In this document: piece after piece, positions 55,628 through 64,000 of the stretch
How the letters are laid out: each line of letters opens with the position of its first letter
How positions within the stretch are numbered: the stretch's first letter is position 1
DNA from: Sophora flavescens
Lineage: Eukaryota > Streptophyta > Magnoliopsida > Fabales > Fabaceae
Assembly: GCA_030762895.1 (NCBI GenBank)
Contig: CM061065.1
Coordinates: 85,693,607-85,757,606, forward strand
Direction: 5' to 3'
DNA length: 64,000 bases
The notes under the pieces: generated by a model
What the model saw: the letters and a program-made list of their open reading frames with translations, nothing else
Database searches by the model: none
What the model was told of the DNA's origin: nothing
Position numbers and translations under genes: made by a program

Positions 55628-58600
55628 TGAGACACTCCGTTGTGCCCTGATGTTTTATTAGCTTAAAACCTTATTAATTTATTCCTTAATCGCTCGCTTA
55701 GCGGAAAAAGACGTAAAAATTAAAACTTATAAAATAATCATATAACTTCTGCAAATTAAACACACCAATGTTGTAATATATAAATACACACATGTTTATT
55801 TATTACATTACCAAAACAATGTTGAGGGTATCCTCTCAGTAGGAGCCCTCATAGGCATAAACTTAAAATAAAAGTCATCCTTAGCGGAAACATATAAAAA
55901 TTACTTTTTAAACACACTGGCCAAACTATCTATACTCTAATCACCATGGATCACAACTCGACCTCCAGCGTCTGGTTCGTAAGGAGTTCCATCCAACTCC
56001 TCAGCAACCTCCGTTTCATACAGAGTTCTGTCCAGCTCCTCAGCAACATAATCCTCCATCGGGTCTTCTAATGTAAGTAAAGTAACCCACAAAAATACAG
56101 AAATATAGGGGATAAGAAGCAGTTCTATCATCAAAAAGAAAAAAAGATTAATAGTAAATTATACAGTAATTGTCACCAACATAACATCATTCAACACCTA
56201 ACTAACAAAGCATCCACAAATTAATGTATCATCCTCTACCCCAAACTCGAACAACTAGACTTTCATACTGACGTGGCCACTACTGATTTATTTGACGCAT
56301 TCCTCTCGGGGAATGTCAGTCAGATGTTCAAGCGACAGGTACCAAATTCCCGGTGCACATTCTCTTCCATGGTGAGAATGCTCATGCAATGCAATGACAC
56401 TATAGTTGCACGATGCTCCCGGTGGACACCCCTTCCACTCTCAGGGGTGCTCAAGGAAATTCAATGACACTATAGCTGCACAACCTATTTCTAATATGGA
56501 ATGATCTAGCAAGAACTCTTGACCTCGTGTATTATATTACCAATACATGGTTGTGAACAACAACACCGACCTCGTGTATTATATTACCACTACACGTGAA
56601 TCTCACCAACCCATTTTAACAACATCCTAATGCCTTAACCTTCCACTAGAACTCAACACATATTCTAACTCACCACGCCTCATAAAAATACATCGTCTAG
56701 GTTAGGTACCTCTAAGTTACCATTATTCTGACACCCAAAACAAACAACTATCTCTTGAACAACATATATATCTTTGCTTAAAATCCACTAAGCACAATAT
56801 TAACAACCAGGCAGATCATGCATAACATAACATTAGAAAATATTCAAATCTAGTAAACCATAAAGTCACACTATGTCACGGTGCAGTCGTGATAGCCATC
56901 ACGACCGTGATGGGCATCAAAGGCAAGCATTTCCACAACACAGAACCTGTCACGGCCTGGTCATGATAGCCATCACAGCCGTGACAGACAAACAACCTCC
57001 TCAATATCATCAAATATTCAAACCCCGAAAACAATACGTCACATGCAGATGGAATACCTCAACCAGTATCACAAGAAATTCAATAACATAAAATACAAAC
57101 ATCATCAAATACCTATAACCAACCTAATATCGATAACCTACAATCCCTGAATCAACATTTGTTTTATAGAAAAGGTTTCCAATGTGATTTTGGTCTTGTC
57201 GGTTACTCGACCTCTAGTAGGGTTTAGGTCGCCCTACACAATTATCATATAATCTACTACTTATTGATTCCGACAATAGGTTGATTCTTTCCCCCACTTG
57301 GGTTATCACTAGAATTCCGAAATTGACCTCGTTATCAAGCCACGCGTTATCAAATTCACCTTCATCCGGACAACACAAACAACAAGTTAATCAACAAACC
57401 CTCTCTTAACCACTATTAGTTAGGTTCGGCCAAGTAATTCAAATGAGGGTTAGGGTTATGTTCTCAAACTAATCTTTTGGATTCTAGGTGCTTAGGTCTT
57501 GGATAATTAGGAAAAATTGTTAGAAGTTGAAAATATGAAACAAAATCCTCTAACCTCCAAGGTTAGGGTTTCGGCCATGAGCACAAAAATAGGTGATAAA
57601 ATTCTTTTGATTTCAAGCTTTTGGATTTAGATAACATACATACTAGGGGGCTTAATTCAAGTATTAGATTTCACAATAGAAGCAAAAACACCAAACCCAT
57701 TTTTCATGACAGTTTCGGCCAAGACTAGTTTTTAGGGATGGAAAATATTTTTGATTACATGCTCTTTTATACTGAAAGTAGTGATCATAACTAGATCATA
57801 GAAATTGGTTTCACATTTTTAGGATTTTTCTATAATTTTCTAGAATTCTTTAAAGTTCTAGATCTAAGAAAATAAAATCCATGAACTAGGTAGACTAAGA
57901 TCATAGAAATGGAAGAGATGATTATTGATGAAGAACAATGATCAAGGAGGAAGATATTACCTTAAGGAGATGAATATCTAAGAAGAAAGTTGCAAAACGC
58001 TTGATGATTTCTTCCACAAAGCTAGCTTATGTTCTTAAGAATTTAAGAGAGGAAAATGAAGAAGATGAAGAGAAGTGGGGAAGGGGAGGGCTGCGTCCTT
58101 GGGGTCCTTTTATAGGCTAAATCTTATGCCTTATTTGGCTGTTAGATGTTGGATTAATAACTTTTGTGATTATTTAATTAATATAAGCTTATCCATAGTT
58201 AATAATTAACTTAACTAGGGTTACTTGGCTAACTAGGGCTAAAATTCATGTGGTTCATATTCTTTGAGTGGTGTGGCTGCCCCTTGTCCACACAAATTAA
58301 CCATGGTTCCTTAACCATGGTTAAAATCTAACTCAACATCGGTTAGGTTAAGCTTAGGGGTATTTTGCTCATTTCGCCTAAATTTATATTTAATACTTCA
58401 TAAATGCTTTAGTGAGTCATGGTGGTGACTCACCCCATGACTGATCTCCTCTGAAGTCCGATTCCGTCTCTGCAGTTCCATTCACGACTCCGTCGGTTTC
58501 CTCGATTAGGGTTTTACACCAGTATAAAAGTAAAATATTTCGTTTTAGATTGAAAATTTTCAAACCCGCCAGACTAGTTGGAAATATGATTTAATCATAA

Positions 58601-58921
58601 CCCATTTCGTTTACGAGTCAAAATTAGGTTTTCTGATTATTAAATTCTTACTGTCAGTGAAAACATCGATCGTTTTCCGTCCGAACTTTTACAAAAAATT
58701 GTCCGAATAAACATAATATTTTAATTATGATCAGAAATTTGGAAAGTAGAATTCCTCACGAACAAAATAAAAAAAATATACAAATTTCAGTTTTCGGGTC
58801 GAATTAGGGTTTTCTATATATGATTTTGTTTTCTCCAAAATCATTTCTTAAGTCTCAAATAAAAATATAAATAAATATATTTTTACTGTTAAAACAACCT
58901 AATTAAAAACAGGCTGTTACA
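55628..58921 (-). repeat. LTR-Q copy 3 (full length, 3294 bp)
   Basis: It runs in minus sense from TGTAACAGCC (58921) to GTGTCTCA (55628). A TATA-like CCTATAAAAGG is at about 58106-58117 in minus sense. A CACGGCCGTGA-type cluster lies about 1.1 kb downstream of it (56873-56990). Paired AACCATGGTT words lie at about 58300-58323. It has the roughly 700 bp of 5' LTR sequence that copies 1 and 2 lack. No gene is seen inside. Confidence 0.88.
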
Positions 58922-58926
58922 AATTG

Positions 58927-59200
58927 TTCAACAAAATTATCTTCATAATATTTTACAAGTGAACATATTAACAACAATGAACTGGCATCATAAAATTTGA
59001 ATCCAAGCTTTGGATTAACTTGGCATAAAAGAATGCACAATTGCATCATTTATTTAATTTTAAAAAATGAGCTTTAACTCGTATGATGACCTAAAACTTA
59101 ATTTTGTGACTAACACTAATCATAAGAGAAAGTGTCAAAGGCATATATTTGTCTCAAAATAATAATAATAATAATAATAAAAATTGAATCCAAAAATTTA

Positions 59201-59251
<51 letters not shown>

Positions 59252-59790
59252 CACACATATATATATATATATCAAATTATGTCAAAGACATTTTATAAAA
59301 TACCTAAAAGTTCAATATTGATAAAAATTTTCCAAAAGAATTATTAAATTTCACACTTAAAGATTAAATGCACAATCATAACATTATAAATAAAAGAGTG
59401 AAGTTATGAGTAAATGCAATACATAAAAGTGTTATTAGCGTTAGAAGGAATCTTCACAAACTCGTAGCATAATAATAGAAGCCTAAAATTATTCTCAACA
59501 ATGTGACACATTAACAAAGAGAGTATAATATACCAAAGTGTCACTAATAGAGTAAGGAACAGCTACAAATAATTTAAGGCAAAATTTCTGAGAGTTTAAT
59601 ATTTAAAATTATAAATTATTTTCTGATTAAACAATAAAAATATTTCAGTGTGTCAGAAAAACTCTCAAAAAATTACCAAAATACCAAAAGTAATAAATGA
59701 TTATTTTTAAAATTAAAATAATTTTTTTCGTGTCCTGGAAGTTGGTCCATGTGCCTACACATGCGAGGCCCGCAAGTGGACATCGCTCAA
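58927..59790. other. AT-rich spacer with microsatellites
   Basis: Contains (AAT)n at about 59158-59180 and (TA)n at about 59202-59272. No gene. A 71-codon frame over the TA repeat is an artefact of the repeat. Confidence 0.8.
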
Positions 59791-61556
59791 TATAACAGCC
59801 GTGATTTTATATTTTGTTTACGTAAGAGGATTAGGTTTAAGGCTTGAATTACATAGTTGAGATGTTGTTTAAGGGTTAGAGACCCTTGCATGGAAAGTAC
59901 GCAGCCATCTCGACTGAGCTTGAACATACATGAAACTTAGGGTTTTCTCCGATTATCGTCTTTAAGACTTATGAGTGTGAAACAAGAAATTTGGAGTTAG
60001 GGTTGAGATTAGGAATTTTTGACGGTTTGAGGTTGTTTATTAGATCTTGATGAGCCTATATCTCAAATTTGAGCTCAATCGAACGTCGAACGGACTTGAA
60101 AGGCAACAAGTTGACTTCTGGTCATTGGTCAACACTCAAGCGTGGGTGTATCCACGCTCAAGCGCCCTAGTCAACCAGACAAGGTCATGTGTTGACTTGA
60201 CACATGTCATCAAGGGCTAACGTGGCATCCTGTGATTGGTTGCATGGCGCGGTGGTCCACCAACCCTCCAACGCTCGAGCGTGGGGAAGCCAACGCTCAA
60301 GCATTGGAACGCTCCAGAGAAGACAGAGAGCAGCTGAGAGTGAAAAACAGAGAGGGTGAGTTAGTCACCTAGCAGAAAAGAGAAGACACAGAGAAGCTAA
60401 GAGTGAAAAACTAATAGGGTGAGTTAGAGAGAAAAAGAGTGAGAAAGTTAGAGAGAGAATGAGTCTCGGTGAAGGTTACGACTCATTCGGGCATCCGCTA
60501 TGCGTTTCAGTACACCGTTGCATTCGTAGCAACGTCATCTTCATCATTCTCTTGTTCTTTTCTTATAAAGTGAAGGTAAATCTCACTCTCTCTAAGTCAA
60601 AATGTTGTCTGTTACGATACTTGAGTTATCTTTCATTTCAGTTAACGGATTTCGTTTCCTTATTCAAATTTGAACTAGTGGTAACATACGCTTCATAATG
60701 TGATGCTTAGGTAAATTTTTGGAGGTTTGGAGGCCCTAGAATTGCGCAGGGGAGAATTGAGAAGGTTCGAGGATGACTCATTATGTAGTGTTCTTCCATC
60801 ATATGACTTTTCCAGGTGGGGGAAAGAAACCATCTAACGTCGGAAACGACGAAGTGGCATTTATTTCGATAATGGCGTAGGGTGACCTAAACCCTACTAG
60901 AGAGCGAGTAACAGGCAATGTCAATATCACATTAGGGACTACTTGGTGGTACCTATTATGACATTGGAATTATACGTTTATCGCCGTTACGTGTAAAATA
61001 TACTATTTTATTATCGGCGTTGACTATTTTGGACTGCTTTGACTGATTGGACTGGTTTGATTGTTATTGGTTGTTTATATGATTTGCGTTGACTGAATTA
61101 TATTATATTATATTATATTTATTTTATTATTGTATCATGTTATTATTGGATGTGGAGATGATTGTAATGATGATATGTTGACATGATGGGTAATTATTGT
61201 GATTAGAAATTAAATAGTGATAAGACATGATGAGTTATGGATGTATGTGGGGAATTCATAATACATATGTTAGTAGTGCCTAACCGAGATGATTATTGTG
61301 ATATGGTGATGAGACTGATTGAGACGAGATTATTATTGAAGTCATTTATGAGATATTGATGAGCGGTTAGGGCACTAGGGGGTGACCTGAAACATGGTCT
61401 GTGATATTTTCATATGGGTGACCTGAAACATGGTCAGTGGGGTCTATTCCTCGGAGGTTGAATTCTCGTGGTTTAGGCTATTGGCAGGATCGTCCCAGAC
61501 ATTATTTCATTATTGTCGCAGCTATAGTTCATGCTTTGCATGAGCACCCTGACCGT
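59791..61556 (+). repeat. LTR-like fragment, chromovirus type
   Basis: It begins TATAACAGCCGTG, close to the TGTAACAGCC start of LTR-Q. It ends at about 61556 where a different repeat begins. Inside is a direct repeat of GGGTGACCTGAAACATGGTC (61380-61400 and 61416-61436) and a tandem repeat of about 67 bp at about 60313-60430 (AGAGAAGACA...GGGTGAGTTAG). No TSD or PBS found, so its nature is tentative. Confidence 0.45.
60130..60320 (+). promoter_or_regulatory. ACGCTCGAGCGT-type palindrome cluster
   Basis: Words of type CACGCTCAAGCG, AACGCTCGAGCGT and CAACGCTCAAGCA recur at 60135-60175 and 60270-60315. CGCTCGAGCG is a perfect palindrome. It resembles the GC-rich clusters of the other LTR families here, but no TATA box is obvious. 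Confidence 0.4.
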
Positions 61557-62514
61557 TAAGGGTGGCAAATGGATGGATCGGATAAATTTTTATTCGGATC
61601 TTAACGCATGGATTAAAAACAATCCATTAATCCATTATAAACCATTAAAAATTCAATAAAAAAAATCAAATCCATCCATGATCCATTAAATAAAATCCAT
61701 CCGATCCATCCATTAACAACTTTTCATGGATGGATATCCAATCCATCCACTAAAATTTATTTTAAGAAATTAAATAATTTTGTATCTCTTTTATCCATCT
61801 ATAAAACATTATCTCTATCTCACCCTCGCTCTCCTCTTTCTTCCTCTCTCTACCCTTTGTCTCTCTCCCTTTTTTTCCTACTCTCTCTCTATCTTTACTC
61901 TCTCTCCACTCTATCTCACAATCATTTTGTATCACGGCCATTTTTCTATTATTATATGGGAGTTATTGATTATGTGCATCTACAGAGGTTGTTTTGACAC
62001 AACGTTCCATGACATTGTTTTACGAAACTTGTTACGACTTTTTGTTCTTTCAATTAGTTAATACTTTTTTTAAGTTTCTCAGCAAAAAAGAAGGCAACGA
62101 AAAAAGAAAACGTACGTGATAACGTGGACTACAACTGGTGCTTGAGAACAATTAATTAGTTAATACTTAATGTAACAAAAAAAGAAAAAAAAATCAGATA
62201 AATAAAATAAAAAATAGTGAAGAAAAAAATAATAGGCAACGAAAGAGAAAATTAGATGGAGTGTTTTCTTTTGTTACAAATGGAGGTTTTTTTTATTTGG
62301 TGAAAAATAATATGAAAAAAATAAATTGGTTTTGAAATGGATAAAAGTTGATCCATTATATTTTTTATTGTTGGTCCAAAGGGTTTTAAAAAATATTGGA
62401 TGGATCATAAATCATCCACTAAAAAAATAATCCAATCCATTTATATTATTTTTTTATAAATGGATGGATTGGATGGATTTTCTCATGGATGGACTGGATG
62501 GTAAAATAGACAAC
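61557..62514. repeat. TGGATGGAT-rich segment with inverted word clusters
   Basis: The left part (61570-61755) and right part (62380-62510) are rich in CCATCCA and TGGATGG words in both orientations, so the arms could fold back. It starts AAGGGTGGCAAATGG, which resembles hAT-type MITE ends, but no matching right terminal repeat is found. The middle is T-rich then A-rich with no gene. Confidence 0.4.
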
Positions 62515-63600
62515 TATAAACACGAGAAGGGGGGTTGAATTGTGTTTATCAGAATTTAAGCAAAGCTGAAATCTTTTCGCAAACAGAAAGCTAGCTTTGG
62601 ACGAATGGAAGAATACAGGATGGACGGGTGACTATTGCAAACACACCACTCGACAGACGCAAGAAAACTAAAGCAATTAAAGAGTTTAAGGGAAGAGAGA
62701 TTGACACGGTGATTTATCCTGGTTCACTCTTCAAATAAAAGAGCTACGTCTAGTCCTTGGCAGTACTAAGATTTATCCACTATAACTGATAAGGTTACAG
62801 ACTCAAGTATTATTTGCACACCTAGCCTCTTCAAGCTCAAGACAAGTATTGTTTTCACACCTAGCCTCTTCAGGCTCACTTAGGTTTGTTTGAGAAATTG
62901 GGTTTGTAAAAATACAACTTCTCACAAGCAGATCTTTCACTAACACTCAGAGAGTGGTTTAAATATGAAGTCTAGGAAAGTCTGCGTAATAACTTCAAAT
63001 GTTTGAAGAATACAGAATGAAAGAATAAAAGAATTAATGAGCAGAGTAATGGCGTTTTAATGCAGTGTGTATTCTCCTTTTTTTCTTCATCTTCAATGAC
63101 TTCTGTATTAATAGTCTTCAAGCATTTATGATCCGTTAGAGACATTCTCTCAGATGTTGGCTTCAAGCAAAACTTCATTAAATGTAATAGAGTCGTTCTG
63201 AGCACCCATTAATGCAATAGAGTCGTTTTGAGCAGCCATTAATGCAATAGGAACATTGGTTGTACTCTAACATGTAGGATCATGGCTTTATGCATCGAGA
63301 TACAACCATGTCAGAGTTGGGCAGAGAGCTTTTTGTACTTTGCTGAGTATAGTCCCCTTTTTGTGGAATAAATCATGTAGGAAGCATTCTTTTAGATTAT
63401 GCAAGGTTGCTTGAGAGAGTAGTCTTCTGACTTTTCTTGATAATCGTGAAACTGAGTAGGAGATAAGGCTTCAAGTCTCTTTCTGATTCTTGAACTAAAA
63501 TTCTGATAATCCTTAGAGAATTTGCTTTCATAAGATAAGTGCTTCCATCTTGAAAATAATCATGTCTATCTAGTCATTTTAGTTCTCATTCGGGCTAGCA
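62515..63600. other. Unclassified repeat-like sequence
   Basis: It begins 'cacgagaaggggggttgaat', a phrase I associate with repeat families in plants. It has a direct repeat CACACCTAGCCTCTTCA at about 62818 and 62859, and another of CATTAATGCAATAGAGTCGTT near 63205-63240. No credible gene. It could be an LTR or leader. Confidence 0.35.
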
Positions 63601-63639
63601 GACGAGCTCCATATTAAGGACTTATCAAGTCCAAAGACT

Positions 63640-64000
63640 AGTGGACGAGCGCTTCTGTCACCTTTAGTGGATGAGCACTTCTATTACTCTAGTGGACGAG
63701 AGCCTCTGTTACTTTAGTGGACAAGAGTTTCTGTTACTCTAGTGGACGAGAGCTTCTGTTACTTTAGTGGACGAGAGTCTCTGTTACTTTAGTGGACGAG
63801 AGTCTCTGTTACTCTAGTGGACGAGAGTCTTAGTTACTCTGGTGGACGAGAATCTTAGTTACTCTGGTGGACGAGAGTCTTTTGCCACATCATTGGACGG
63901 ATACAATTTGACCTTAATGGACGCGTTGTTCTGATACTTTAATGGATGCGCTATTCTTATACTTTAATGGACGCGCTATTCTGATACTTTAATGGACGCG
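63640..64000. repeat. 25-bp tandem repeat array, open at the right edge
   Basis: About 14 units of the type (A)GTGGACGAGAGTCTCTGTTACTTT. Units drift from left to right, from GTGGACGAGAG to AATGGACGCGCTATTCTGATA. The array continues beyond the window. Confidence 0.9.

Larger units (their letters stand above)
44483..58921 (-). mobile_element. Tandem chromovirus-like complex: LTR-int-LTR-int-LTR
   Basis: Two units (44483-50113, 5631 bp; 50114-55627, 5514 bp) and a final full LTR-Q (55628-58921) lie in line on the minus strand. In minus sense the LTR reads TGTAACAGCC...GTGTCTCA. PBS TGGTATCAGA sites lie next to the second and third LTRs. Each unit holds a truncated gag-protease internal region and the same LTR-P fragment. 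The flanks GATTG and AATTG agree at four of five bases, as an aged TSD would. The gag type and PBS suggest a Tekay/Del chromovirus; no RT or chromodomain remains to confirm it. Confidence 0.88.

Noticed and set aside
59132..59347. A reading frame with Ile-Tyr repeats
   Set aside because: It is a translated TA microsatellite.
63640..64000. CRISPR-like repeats
   Set aside because: Units are contiguous with no spacers, they drift in sequence, and the context is plant nuclear DNA. It is a tandem repeat.

Overview
The window looks like nuclear DNA of a flowering plant, probably a eudicot and perhaps a legume. It is built almost wholly of nested and tandem LTR retrotransposons. I see no convincing host gene, rRNA or tRNA gene. 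The evidence is plant-type Ty3/gypsy and Ty1/copia polyproteins, primer-binding sites complementary to plant tRNA-Asp (TGGCGCCGTTGCCGGGGA) and initiator tRNA-Met (TGGTATCAGA), polypurine tracts, 5-bp target-site duplications (TSDs), AT-rich spacers and AT microsatellites. Species cannot be read from the sequence alone.

Layout. (1) 1-18436: two Athila-type gypsy elements in tandem on the minus strand. They share a central LTR (5813-7213). The left element runs off the window and carries a solo LTR (1529-2857, TSD GCCTC) in its pol. The right element has gag, protease, RT/RNase H, integrase and a third ORF preceded by a plausible leader and intron. (2) 18437-28200: a decayed copia element split by a 7.7-kb Athila-like element (18688-26370, TSD CATAC) whose pol is mostly deleted. 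(3) 29806-34742: a nearly complete copia element with non-canonical TA...TA LTR ends (TSD AACCC). (4) About 34960-39985: a very degenerate minus-strand copia-like relic. (5) 40465-43059: a solo LTR, called LTR-P here (TSD GTTAG). (6) 44483-58921: a tandem LTR-internal-LTR-internal-LTR chromovirus-like complex (LTR-Q, minus strand). Each unit carries the same truncated piece of LTR-P. (7) 58922-64000: AT-rich spacer, another LTR-like fragment, a TGGATGGAT-rich segment and a 25-bp tandem array running off the right edge.

None of the polyproteins is fully intact. Stops, frameshifts and deletions break each one; element 3 keeps one long clean gag/protease frame, and element 5 needs only two frame repairs.

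Two patterns stand out. First, the LTR-P family carries an array of short stem-loops. Their 6-bp stems differ from hairpin to hairpin yet stay complementary, around a near-constant loop. Second, most LTR families here have clusters of their own short CpG-containing palindromes. In the two Athila-type elements these lie just upstream of the LTR TATA box, and a second cluster of the same family-specific motif sits just after pol. In the right-hand Athila element that second cluster comes just before a CT-rich leader, a splice donor, an acceptor and the start of the third ORF, which suggests an internal promoter.
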